Origin: Pantoea cypripedii
GTDB lineage: Bacteria > Pseudomonadota > Gammaproteobacteria > Enterobacterales > Enterobacteriaceae
Length of the DNA stretch: 64,000 nt
Assembly (NCBI RefSeq): GCF_011395035.1
Contig: NZ_CP024770.1
Location: 1,013,621-1,077,620 of the forward strand
Direction: 5' to 3'
This document shows, piece by piece, positions 41,927 through 50,211 of this stretch. Both the position numbers and the translations under genes were made by a program. The notes below the pieces were generated by a model that was not told the DNA's origin, made no database searches, and was given only the letters and a program-made list of their open reading frames with translations. Every line of letters begins with the position of its first letter. Position 1 is the stretch's first letter.

Positions 41927-43177
41927 TTATTTAACCACTTCGGATTCTTTATAGTGGAAGGAAAGCAGGAAAATGATGGCAATCACCGCAGCGGCAATCG
42001 CCGGGATCCACCAGAAGGTTGGCCAGTTGGCTACCACGTCACCGTTGCCCTTATTTATCAGTCGGTTATACAGCGCACCGGATATCTGCGAACCCAGCAA
42101 CATGCCGACGCCATAGGTGAACATTACGATCAGGCTCTGCGCCTGGCCTTTCACTTTGTCGCCTGCCACGCGGTCGGTGTAGATAAAGCCAATCACGAAG
42201 AAGAAGTCGTAACACACGCCATGCAGCAAGATGCCGAGATACAGCACCCAGCGCAGTTCTTCATTGACGCCGAAGGCAAACAAGGCATAACGAACAAACC
42301 AGGCGAACATGCCCACCAGCAGCATGACTTTCACCCCGAGACGACGGAACAACAGCGGGATAACCAGCATGAAGAAGATTTCTGACATCTGCCCGAACGA
42401 CATTGCCGTACTGACATTGCTGATACCGAGATCCGCCAGGAAGGACGCGGTGTAGGCATAGTAGGTACCGAGAGGCACCGATATCAGCGTGGCGCAGATG
42501 GCAAAGATCAGGAAGTGGCTTTTTTTGAGCAAGGCAAAAGCATCGGCACACAGCAGATCGCGTAATGCCAGCGGCTGGCCTTTCGCGGGTGCCGGTGTAT
42601 GCGGCAGCGTCAGGCTGTACAGGGCAAGTAACAGGGAACAAATCGCCGCCAGATTAAAGATGGCCGCGCTGGCAGCAATGCCCGTCACCCCAATGCAAAT
42701 CCCGGCCACAATCCAGCCAATGGTGCCGAAGACACGTACCACGGGGAAACTTTTCTCGCTGTTCGCCAGATTATGGAAAGCGATGTTGTTGGCGACTGCC
42801 AGAGTCGGCATAAAACACAACGTATAGACGAACAACAATGAGATCAACTGCCCCCCACTCTGGCTTTCCAGCGCCTGCGGTACAAACCACAGAATGACCG
42901 CCCCCGCCAGATTCAGCACCGCCATCACTTTCTGCGAGGCAAAGAAGCGATCAACCAGCATCCCGAGAACGAACGGTGAGAGGATGGAAGCCACCGGCTG
43001 TGCCGAAAACGCATCACCGATCAACGCCGCCATATTGTGCTGCGTCATCACTAGCCCGAGCGTCACGGACCAGGTGCCCCAGATGAAAAACTGAAGGAAC
43101 ATCATCAGCGCAAGGCGAGGAACTAATGCCCTGTGCTGTGTTGCGCCTGCAACAGAACCTGCGATTGATGAAACCAT
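41927..43177 (-). CDS. NupG/XapB-type nucleoside:H+ symporter-like MFS carrier
   Basis: A 416-residue 12-span carrier of the nucleoside:H+ symporter family (NupG, XapB, YegT). The first helix has 'LALMMFLQFFIWGTWSVTLGLVM', and 'GMLVDRFFASQKVMAVLNLAGAVIL' follows; 'LHGVCYDFFFVIGFIYTDRVAG' in helix 10 is a hallmark of the group. ATG 43177 has GAGG six bases upstream; the longer open frame would put translation across the operators. Substrate could be a nucleoside, but YegT-like members with sugar isomerase partners may carry other glycosides. Expression is presumably controlled by the LacI protein encoded two genes downstream. Confidence 0.86.
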   Translation of the reverse strand: MVSSIAGSVAGATQHRALVPRLALMMFLQFFIWGTWSVTLGLVMTQHNMAALIGDAFSAQPVASILSPFVLGMLVDRFFASQKVMAVLNLAGAVILWFVPQALESQSGGQLISLLFVYTLCFMPTLAVANNIAFHNLANSEKSFPVVRVFGTIGWIVAGICIGVTGIAASAAIFNLAAICSLLLALYSLTLPHTPAPAKGQPLALRDLLCADAFALLKKSHFLIFAICATLISVPLGTYYAYTASFLADLGISNVSTAMSFGQMSEIFFMLVIPLLFRRLGVKVMLLVGMFAWFVRYALFAFGVNEELRWVLYLGILLHGVCYDFFFVIGFIYTDRVAGDKVKGQAQSLIVMFTYGVGMLLGSQISGALYNRLINKGNGDVVANWPTFWWIPAIAAAVIAIIFLLSFHYKESEVVK

Positions 43178-43191
43178 GGTAGCCTCATAAA

Positions 43192-43203
43192 GTAATCGAT
43201 TAC
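43192..43203. promoter_or_regulatory. LacI-type operator 1
   Basis: Perfect 12-bp palindrome GTAATCGATTAC, 15 bases upstream of the transporter start codon. It is identical to the site at 43223-43234. Confidence 0.75.
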
Positions 43204-43222
43204 AAAATTCAGTTAGCAAAAT

Positions 43223-43234
43223 GTAATCGATTAC
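43223..43234. promoter_or_regulatory. LacI-type operator 2
   Basis: Second perfect GTAATCGATTAC. The two centres are 31 bp apart, close to three helical turns, so two repressor dimers could bind on the same face and block the promoter of the transporter-isomerase-lacI genes. Confidence 0.75.
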
Positions 43235-43426
43235 TTTACCGCTTATCAGGGTTTTTCGGCCCAATTGCGAGATGCATCACAAAGAGATTTTGTCGCAGGT
43301 AGTGAGCAGGCTAAACAACAGGCGGTCACTTAAACGTTATGTGGATAGAAGGATATATTGATTTTCGGCTGAGAAACAAGGTATAGATGACAAAACCCGC
43401 CCATTTTTATAAGAAATTTGCGTGCC

Positions 43427-44332
43427 ATGTTAACTGCTGATCATTTTTTCGAAAGAATTGAAACCTCTATCGGTGTTGATTACATGCTGCGCGCGCGGGA
43501 AGGAGTTCCACAGCAAGGCGTCTACATCCGGCCACACGTCCATCTTGAACATGAAATCATGTGGTTCCGTCGCGCCGAGGGGTTCTTTTCAATCGGTAGT
43601 GAAAAATTCAGGATTAAGGACAATACATTAGTTTTTGTCTCATCCATGATGCTGCACGATATGGAACTGAGTTGTAGCGGGGATCATGAGCGATTCCTGC
43701 TGCAATACGATACCGCGGTGCTAAACCGTCTGAAATATCCCTTCCCGGTATCTTCTCCTCATGCGGGTTTTATTATGCAATTAGCACCTCAGCAGGCAGA
43801 AAGGGTCCAGTTTTTATTTACGTGGCTGACGGAGTTACATGAGGAGACAGATTCCCTTGATCAAGTTGATCCGTTGTTAGTTCTCTTATTGAACACTGTA
43901 TTAACCCATGGGGAATCTGCGGATAAAGTGGTTATCAGCGAAGAAAATAACAGCACATTCGATAATATTATTGGCTTCGTGGTACAGATTGAAAAAACCA
44001 AAAAATTCAGCACCAGCCTTAATGAAGCCGCTGAATATTGTCAATTGTCAACAAGCCACTTTTCCCGCTCTTTTAAGAAAATCATGCAAATCAGTTTCAA
44101 AGAGTACCTGGTACGCAAGAAAATCGCGCAATCTGCTGAATTACTCAGAAACACCGACCTGAGCATTACCGACATCGCCTATCAATGTGAATTTACGGAT
44201 AGCGCTTATTACTGCTTTAAGTTCCGGGCATTGATGGGAGTAACACCGAAAAAATTTCGCAGCCACTCACGTTCGACTAAACAGCTTTCAACCAAACATG
44301 ATGTTGTCCCCCCTGCTCCCACACTGAGTTAA
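43427..44332 (+). CDS. AraC-family regulator of xyloside genes
   Basis: A regulator of about 301 residues with an N-terminal cupin-like sensing domain (PHVHLEHEIMWFRRAEGFFSI) and a C-terminal pair of helix-turn-helix motifs ('SLNEAAEYCQLSTSHFSRSFKKIMQISFKEYLVRKKI' and 'SITDIAYQCEFTDSAYYCFKFRALMGVTPKKFR'). ATG 43427 is the best start although its ribosome binding site is poor; a TTG at 43418 is in frame. It is followed in the same orientation by a xyloside transporter and beta-xylosidase, which it probably activates. A nested palindrome covers its stop codon. Confidence 0.86.
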   Translation: MLTADHFFERIETSIGVDYMLRAREGVPQQGVYIRPHVHLEHEIMWFRRAEGFFSIGSEKFRIKDNTLVFVSSMMLHDMELSCSGDHERFLLQYDTAVLNRLKYPFPVSSPHAGFIMQLAPQQAERVQFLFTWLTELHEETDSLDQVDPLLVLLLNTVLTHGESADKVVISEENNSTFDNIIGFVVQIEKTKKFSTSLNEAAEYCQLSTSHFSRSFKKIMQISFKEYLVRKKIAQSAELLRNTDLSITDIAYQCEFTDSAYYCFKFRALMGVTPKKFRSHSRSTKQLSTKHDVVPPAPTLS

Positions 44333-44345
44333 CTCAGTGAGTTAA
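44322..44345. promoter_or_regulatory. nested palindromes, AraC-type site candidate
   Basis: CACTGAGTTAACTCAGTG (44322-44339) is a perfect 18-bp palindrome spanning the araC-type gene's stop codon. TTAACTCA-G-TGAGTTAA (44329-44345) overlaps it. TGAGTTAA thus occurs twice, 13 bases apart, as a direct repeat. The location, 150 bases before the xyloside transporter, fits an activator site, though a transcript-end hairpin is possible. Confidence 0.5.
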
Positions 44346-44493
44346 ATAGTGATCTGCGTTTCATAGCAAGCGCAAGAAAATTATATAAAAGCGCAAAATC
44401 ACTACATATCCGGCACGGATTTCAGCCTAATTTTGATACCTGGCGGTCAGAACCTCTTTACCTACATTCAAAGAACGCACCAGGGGTATCATT

Positions 44494-45870
44494 ATGTCTA
44501 CACTCACCATTAAAGAAAAAATAGGCTATGGGCTAGGTGATGGCGCATCAAACATCATCTGGCAAACCATCATGCTGTTTATGGCTTATTTTTATACCGA
44601 CATATACGGTTTAAGCGCCTTCCATATGGGAATGATGTTTCTGGTGGTGCGCATCGTCGATGCCTTTTTCGATGTTTACGTCGGTTTCCTTACCGACCAT
44701 ACTTCAACTAAGCATGGTCAGTTTCGACCCTATTTGCTCTGGTTCTCACTCCCGTTTGGTATTCTGGGGGCATTAACTTTCTTTACGCCAGATATTGGCG
44801 AGACCGGTAAAGTCATTTATGCCTATGTTTCCTACACTGCTTTGTCTCTGCTTTACACGCTGGTCAACGTACCTTATTGCGCCATGATCAATAATATTTC
44901 GAAGAATCCGGAAGAACGCGTGTCTATGCAGTCATACCGCTTTGCGTTCGCGGCACTGGGTGGCATTGTCGTTTCAATGATTGCCCTGCCGCTAACCAAA
45001 GTGATTGCGGGTGGTAACCTGCAACAGGGTTATTTCTACGCCATGCTATTGATGGGTGTCACCAGTAGCATCATGTTTTACCTGTGTTTTGCGTTAACAA
45101 AAGAACGCTATATCCCGCAGATCGATGCTGCGCAGAAATTCAGCGGCGTATTTGTCGAATTACGCCAGCTCGCAGCCAATGCCAACTGGAGAAGAATATT
45201 CGTACTCAATGTCGTTAACCTTACCGCCGGGATATTGAAAACGGGCGGTGCGATGTACTTTGTCACTTATTATCTCCATCGGCCTGACTATGTCAGCATC
45301 GTATTAACGATTATTCTTGGTGCGAAATTCATTGGTTCGATGTTTACCACCACGCTCTATGCCAGGCTGGACCGGGTTTTCGCTTATAAGATGGCGATGA
45401 CGGTACAGGCCGCAATTATGGTTGGTTTGTTTTTTATCCCTGCACAACACCTGGTACTTATTTGTGCCATCATCGGTGTCATCCATTTTATTAACTCCAC
45501 TGCAACTCCACTGCAATGGAGCCTGCTCAGCGATATTATCGATGATATTGAACACAAGGCAGAGAAATCCTTTAGTGGCCTGGTGTTTTCCACCAACCTG
45601 TTCGCCATTAAAGTGGGTATTGCCATTGGCGGCGCGCTAATTGGATGGCTACTGACCTTCGGGGGTTATGTGGGTAATGCTGCCGTGCAGGCAAGTGATG
45701 CCATCCTGTGCATTCGGCTTATATTTACCGTGATACCGGCGCTGTTAATTTTAAGCCTGATCCTGATACTGAGAAAATATACGCTCAATAAAAATAAGTC
45801 TTTTGGTGCGACAGCATCAATCAATCAGCCCGTGGATACACTGACAGAAGCGAAAGGAGAGGCACGATGA
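44494..45870 (+). CDS. xynT: xyloside:cation symporter (GPH family, XynT-like)
   Basis: A 458-residue 12-span glycoside-pentoside-hexuronide symporter. 'KIGYGLGDGASNIIWQTIMLFMAYFYTDIYGL' is the family's N-terminal signature. 'VRIVDAFFDVYVGFLTDHTSTKHGQFRPYLLW' carries the conserved aspartates and the D-x-T-x-x-x-G-x-x-R-P loop. The pairing with a GH43 beta-xylosidase gene by a four-base overlap identifies it as a XynT/YagG-type transporter for xylobiose or longer xylosides. There is a 160-base promoter region with the nested palindromes. No separate PTS-like IIA tail is present, as expected for this subgroup. Confidence 0.88.
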   Translation: MSTLTIKEKIGYGLGDGASNIIWQTIMLFMAYFYTDIYGLSAFHMGMMFLVVRIVDAFFDVYVGFLTDHTSTKHGQFRPYLLWFSLPFGILGALTFFTPDIGETGKVIYAYVSYTALSLLYTLVNVPYCAMINNISKNPEERVSMQSYRFAFAALGGIVVSMIALPLTKVIAGGNLQQGYFYAMLLMGVTSSIMFYLCFALTKERYIPQIDAAQKFSGVFVELRQLAANANWRRIFVLNVVNLTAGILKTGGAMYFVTYYLHRPDYVSIVLTIILGAKFIGSMFTTTLYARLDRVFAYKMAMTVQAAIMVGLFFIPAQHLVLICAIIGVIHFINSTATPLQWSLLSDIIDDIEHKAEKSFSGLVFSTNLFAIKVGIAIGGALIGWLLTFGGYVGNAAVQASDAILCIRLIFTVIPALLILSLILILRKYTLNKNKSFGATASINQPVDTLTEAKGEAR

Positions 45871-47462
45871 CAGAAATAATCAATCCGATACTGCCCGGCT
45901 TTAATCCGGACCCTTCAATCATCTTTGCCAACGACGCATATTATATTGCCACCTCAACTTTTGAGTGGTTTCCCGGCGTGGCGCTTTACAAGTCGTTTGA
46001 CCTGAAGAACTGGCAGTTAATCTCCTTTCCCTTAAACAGGGTGAGTCAGTTAGATATGAAGGGCAACCCTGACTCCGGTGGGATCTTCGCACCCTGTTTG
46101 AGTTATGACCAGGGGAGGTTCTATCTGGTGTATACCGATGTGAAAAATCTTACTGGCAGATTCTGGGACACCCATAATTATCTGGTCACCACCACGGATA
46201 TTGAAGGGGAATGGTCAGAACCGGTTTATCTTAATAGCCGTGGTATCGATCCCTCACTTTTTCATAAAAAAGACGGATCAAAATGGCTGGTCAGTATGGA
46301 GATGAGTTACCGGGATGGAGGTAAGCCCGGGTTTCCTAAATGGAACGGCATTATTTTGCAACAGTATGATGAACGTGAGCAGAAACTCATCGGTAAGTCG
46401 CATAAAATTTATTCCGGCAGCGAATCAGGGATTACCGAAGGCCCACATATTTATGAACGCGCCGGATGGTATTATCTGTTAACCGCTGAAGGTGGCACTT
46501 TTTATAATCATGGTGTCACCATGGCAAGGTCGCGCGACCTGCTCGGTCCCTATGAAACCGACCCCATCGGCCAGTTGATGACCTCCCGCTATGACTGCCG
46601 CTTGCCATTACAACGCACGGGCCATGCCGACCTGGTAGCAACGGCAACCGGTGAATGGTTTATGATTCACCTGTGTGGAAGGCCACTCCCCTCCAGGGGC
46701 AGAAGCCCGATGGGGCGTGAAACGGCCATCCAGAAAGTCTTCTGGAGCCAGGATGGCTGGTTAAGGCTGGCCAATGAAAAGACCACGCCCGAACTGATTA
46801 TCCATACTCAGTTGCCGGAACGCCCCTGGGCGCAGTTGCCGCAACGTGAAGATTTTGACAGCGCTCCCTTACCGCTACCGTTTCAAAGTTTGCGTATCCC
46901 GCTTTCCGAACAAGTCTGCAGCCTTACCGCCCGCCGGGGATGGTTACGGCTGCATGGCCGAGAATCATTAAGTTCGCATCATTGTCAGAGCCTTATTGCG
47001 CGGCGTCAGACTGATTTCAGTTTTGAGGCCCAAACCTGCGTGGATTTTAAACCCACCTCTTTTCAGCAGATGGCCGGACTGGTTTGTTATTACGATACCA
47101 CCAACTATCTGTATCTCTTTCTCTCCACTGACGAGAATGGCAAACGCATCGTTAACTTACTGATCAATGACCTGAACAGATTCAGCCAGCCTGTTGGCGA
47201 GGGGATAGCACTCGACAGCGACAGCCTCATTCATTTGAAGGTTTGCGTTGATCATGATGCAGCGTATTTCTTCTACTCACTCGATGAAAAGAGCTGGCAT
47301 AACGTGGGAGGGTACGTTGAATACAGCAAACTCTCGGATGAATACTTTAAAGAACGCGGCCATGAGCGCTTCACGGGTGCATTTGTCGGCATCTGTTGTC
47401 AGGATTTCACGGGTGAAAACCAGCACGCTGATTTTGATTATTTTTCCTATACGCCCGTCTGA
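45867..47462 (+). CDS. xynB: GH43 beta-xylosidase
   Basis: A 531-residue cytoplasmic glycoside hydrolase of family 43. The five-bladed propeller holds the catalytic triad D15 (base, 'PGFNPDPSII'), D128 (pKa modulator, 'SRGIDPSLFH') and E191 (acid, 'ESGITEGPHIY'). A C-terminal beta-sandwich (about 325-531) completes the typical xylosidase architecture. No signal peptide is present, so it hydrolyses xylo-oligosaccharides after import by the symporter. Its ATG overlaps the transporter stop (ATGA). Arabinofuranosidase side activity is common in the family. Confidence 0.9.
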   Translation: MTEIINPILPGFNPDPSIIFANDAYYIATSTFEWFPGVALYKSFDLKNWQLISFPLNRVSQLDMKGNPDSGGIFAPCLSYDQGRFYLVYTDVKNLTGRFWDTHNYLVTTTDIEGEWSEPVYLNSRGIDPSLFHKKDGSKWLVSMEMSYRDGGKPGFPKWNGIILQQYDEREQKLIGKSHKIYSGSESGITEGPHIYERAGWYYLLTAEGGTFYNHGVTMARSRDLLGPYETDPIGQLMTSRYDCRLPLQRTGHADLVATATGEWFMIHLCGRPLPSRGRSPMGRETAIQKVFWSQDGWLRLANEKTTPELIIHTQLPERPWAQLPQREDFDSAPLPLPFQSLRIPLSEQVCSLTARRGWLRLHGRESLSSHHCQSLIARRQTDFSFEAQTCVDFKPTSFQQMAGLVCYYDTTNYLYLFLSTDENGKRIVNLLINDLNRFSQPVGEGIALDSDSLIHLKVCVDHDAAYFFYSLDEKSWHNVGGYVEYSKLSDEYFKERGHERFTGAFVGICCQDFTGENQHADFDYFSYTPV

Positions 47463-47470
47463 AGCAGGCG

Positions 47471-48358
47471 TTAGATCGGGTTATTGATGGACCTGAGTTT
47501 GTCCCGAATGAAGTCGAGAAACCGCTGCGTTTTTGCCGGCAATAACCGGGTTTCGGTTAAAGCATAAACAGCGGTCGCTTCTCCACGCCATTCGGGCAAT
47601 ACCGGAACCAGCAGACGCGCGGCCAGATCGTCTTTGATCGCCTGGGGCGGGACAAAAATAATCCCCTGATGCATCAGCGCCAGTTTTCTCATCATGCCAA
47701 CATTATTAAGCATGAAACGACCCCGACAATCGATGGTCACGCGCTGGTTAGCATTAAGCAGCGTCCAGCGGGTATTTTTGAGAAAACCAATACATTGATG
47801 TTGGCTAAGATCATCAGGATGCGTCAGTTCCTTCGCGCCAGCCAGGTAATCTGGTGAGGCAAAAAGCTGCCCATGAAACTGCATAAGCTTGCGGGCAATC
47901 AGATTCGACATGGCAGGTTCGCCAATGCGAATAGCCACATCAATCCCTTCAGAGATCAGGTCAGCCCGGCGTGGCGTCAGGTCCAGCTCAAACTGAATAC
48001 CGGGGTAAAGCCCGGCAAACTCAGCCAGTAATGGCGAAACAAATATCGCAGCAAAATCGACTGGCAGAGATACCCGTAGCACACCTTCTGGCTGTTCAAG
48101 CATGTCGCCCAATTGCTCATGGATCAGCCGTGCCTCATCCACAATACGTTTACAGCGTTCATAATAAAGTTGCCCGGCTTCGGTTAACTCCACTTTACGT
48201 GTGGTGCGGTGCAGCAGCCGCAGTCCTATCGCTTTCTCCAGCTGGCTGATGCGACGGGAAAGCGTCGATCCCGGAATACCCAACACCTCCGCCGCCCGGC
48301 TAAAACTCATGGCTTTAGCGACTTCTACAAACAACGCCATGTCGTTCAGCAGTTCCAT
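47471..48358 (-). CDS. LysR-type regulator, divergent from SDR
   Basis: A 295-residue LysR regulator of the DsdC/YafC-like group: N-terminal 'MALFVEVAKAMSFSRAAEVLGIPGSTLSRRISQLEKAIGLRLLHRTTRKVELTEAG', then an effector domain. It is divergent from an SDR gene across a 113-base gap with a perfect inverted repeat, the normal LysR layout, so it most likely controls the SDR and itself. It ends nine bases from the convergent beta-xylosidase gene. Confidence 0.87.
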   Translation of the reverse strand: MELLNDMALFVEVAKAMSFSRAAEVLGIPGSTLSRRISQLEKAIGLRLLHRTTRKVELTEAGQLYYERCKRIVDEARLIHEQLGDMLEQPEGVLRVSLPVDFAAIFVSPLLAEFAGLYPGIQFELDLTPRRADLISEGIDVAIRIGEPAMSNLIARKLMQFHGQLFASPDYLAGAKELTHPDDLSQHQCIGFLKNTRWTLLNANQRVTIDCRGRFMLNNVGMMRKLALMHQGIIFVPPQAIKDDLAARLLVPVLPEWRGEATAVYALTETRLLPAKTQRFLDFIRDKLRSINNPI

Positions 48359-48371
48359 TCAATTACTCCAT

Positions 48372-48394
48372 AAATGGAAAAATAATTTCCATTT
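48372..48394. promoter_or_regulatory. LysR operator candidate
   Basis: Perfect inverted repeat AAATGGAAA-N5-TTTCCATTT located 13 bases from the LysR start codon, in the divergent promoter with the SDR gene. The length and AT-rich spacer suit a LysR binding site. Confidence 0.65.
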
Positions 48395-48471
48395 TACCCT
48401 ATTTATGCCGTCGGTTGATTAGTGAATCATATGTTGCTCCGGGAAACTTTCCTTCCTGATCCTTTTTTTGC

Positions 48472-49356
48472 ATGAGTAAGACAATGATTAAAGACACTCA
48501 CTTTCCCAAAATATCTTCTGGTTCCCCGCATGATTTGCAGGGGAAAAACATCGCCATCATTGGTGGAACCGGGGGAATTGGCCGGGCGCTGAGCCGCTAT
48601 TTTGCTGCACATAAAGCCAGGGTCATCGTCGTTGGTCAGACCTTCCGTGATGCAGGCGTCAGCGGTATCACCTTTCTTCAGGCAGATCTGAGTCGCATGA
48701 CCGAAGCCAAAAGAGTTGCCGGTCTGCTGCCAACCCCCTCAATAGATATGCTGATCTTTACCAGCGGTATTTTCGCCGCCCCCAAACGTCAGGAAACTGC
48801 CGAGGGGCTGGAACGGGATATGGCGGTCAGTTATCTCAGTCGTCAGGTGATTCTGCGCGAGGTTGCAGAACAACTTGGCTCGGCAAATACCGCTAAAACC
48901 CGCGTTTTTGTGATGGGGTATCCTGGATCGGGTAAACCCGGCACGCTCGGTGACTTAAACGCTGAAACAAACTACCGCCCGATGGAAGTGCATATGAATA
49001 CCGTGGCGGGTAATGAAATGATGGTGCTGGATGGCGCACAGCGATATCCCAATATCAGCATTTTTGGCCTTAACCCTGGCTTTGTTAAAACCAATATCCG
49101 CGCCAATTTTCTGGGTGGCAATAAGCTATTTTTCAATGCCCTGGAGACGGTCATTGGCTGGCTCACCCCGACTGCCGAACAATATGCCCAATCAATCACG
49201 CCATTGCTGCTTTCACCCCAGCTGGAGCTGTATAGCGGCACGCTGTTTGATCGTAAAGGCCGGGCCATTCATCCCTCCAAAGGGATCAGCGATGAACAAC
49301 ATATGCGGGCATTTATCCAACAGTCTTCATCATTGATAAGCCGTGTACTGAATTAA
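48472..49356 (+). CDS. atypical SDR-fold oxidoreductase
   Basis: A 294-residue Rossmann-fold protein. The NAD(P) motif is clear at about residue 30 ('NIAIIGGTGGIGRALSRYFA') and 'GLNPGFVKTNIRANF' is the usual SDR segment after the active site. The canonical Y-x-x-x-K is not visible where expected; the region reads 'EVHMNTVAGNEMMVLDG', so catalysis may be altered or lost. It is controlled in all likelihood by the divergent LysR gene. Two ATGs (48472 and 48484) are possible; neither has a strong ribosome binding site. Substrate unknown. Confidence 0.72.
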   Translation: MSKTMIKDTHFPKISSGSPHDLQGKNIAIIGGTGGIGRALSRYFAAHKARVIVVGQTFRDAGVSGITFLQADLSRMTEAKRVAGLLPTPSIDMLIFTSGIFAAPKRQETAEGLERDMAVSYLSRQVILREVAEQLGSANTAKTRVFVMGYPGSGKPGTLGDLNAETNYRPMEVHMNTVAGNEMMVLDGAQRYPNISIFGLNPGFVKTNIRANFLGGNKLFFNALETVIGWLTPTAEQYAQSITPLLLSPQLELYSGTLFDRKGRAIHPSKGISDEQHMRAFIQQSSSLISRVLN

Positions 49357-49370
49357 TTAACCAGAACCTG

Positions 49371-50003
49371 CTATTCCGCCTGATCTTTTGCATAGAGGTA
49401 GACCGATGCCCGGGAGACGCCTATATGCTGCGCAATCGTCTCCATCGATCGTTTAATATCGAGGAAACCGTTGTCACGCAGATCATTAATCAGTTCTTTG
49501 CGTTCCGCTGTTTTCAGCGCACGCGGCGTGGTCGCCAGTTTCGCGGCAAACTGATCGATGCGTCGGCGAATCGACTCCGTCCCGGTGGGTTCCAGGTTCT
49601 CGCTAATGCTGTCGGTGGTGATTTTGGTGAATTGATCGAAAGCACTTTGCATGCCACGGAATAACGTCATGTCCACGTTCAGACACAGCGCGGCAACAAA
49701 CTCGCCCTTGGCATTACGGATGCCTACCGAAGTGCTTTTCACCGGGCGTCCATCCGAGAAATGATTGGCGTAGTTGGCAATCACATCCGGAAAATCAGGT
49801 GAGGCAATCCTCGCAAGTCCCAGTTCCGTGGCAGGCTCACCGCATTCACGTCCGGAAAGATTGTTATGAATGGACAATATGGCGTGCTGCGGATTGGTCA
49901 GGTCATGGACCACCACCTCACAAAACGGTGCAAATGTCGCGCTCAACCCCTCAGCAATCGCGTCGAGTTGAGAAAGTAACAGATGATCCTGCTGTTTGGC
50001 CAT
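49371..50003 (-). CDS. DauR/YheO-type PAS-like regulator
   Basis: A 210-residue regulator with an N-terminal YheO-like PAS domain ('AIAEGLSATFAPFCEVVVHDL...HNNLSGRECGEPATELGL') and a C-terminal helix-turn-helix ('RKELINDLRDNGFLDIKRSMETIAQHIGVSRASVYLYAKD'). The same layout is found in DauR, the D-arginine catabolism repressor. ATG 50003 is favoured by GGAG five bases upstream; an ATG at 50021 is in frame. It is divergent from a PLP-dependent dehydratase gene, its probable target. Confidence 0.85.
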   Translation of the reverse strand: MAKQQDHLLLSQLDAIAEGLSATFAPFCEVVVHDLTNPQHAILSIHNNLSGRECGEPATELGLARIASPDFPDVIANYANHFSDGRPVKSTSVGIRNAKGEFVAALCLNVDMTLFRGMQSAFDQFTKITTDSISENLEPTGTESIRRRIDQFAAKLATTPRALKTAERKELINDLRDNGFLDIKRSMETIAQHIGVSRASVYLYAKDQAE

Positions 50004-50138
50004 GCGGTCTCCGGCTGTCATGGGCTATTTTTCGATAAAATATTCATAGTAAGATTTTTTGTCAAATATCTGCCCGCCGCCACGGCTGCCGTTTGCGGTG
50101 TTTTAACGCTTGTCAGAAGCGCAATTTATCGATATACC

Positions 50139-50157
50139 TTTAGATTCATTGTCTAAA
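50139..50157. promoter_or_regulatory. inverted repeat upstream of dehydratase gene
   Basis: TTTAGA-N7-TCTAAA, 55 bases before the dehydratase start in the region shared with the DauR-like regulator. It is a candidate operator; arms are only six bases, so chance occurrence is possible. Confidence 0.35.
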
Positions 50158-50211
50158 ACTATACTTTTTGTAACCCGTTACTGGTGCAAAATTCTCACAC
50201 AGGTAAAAAGT

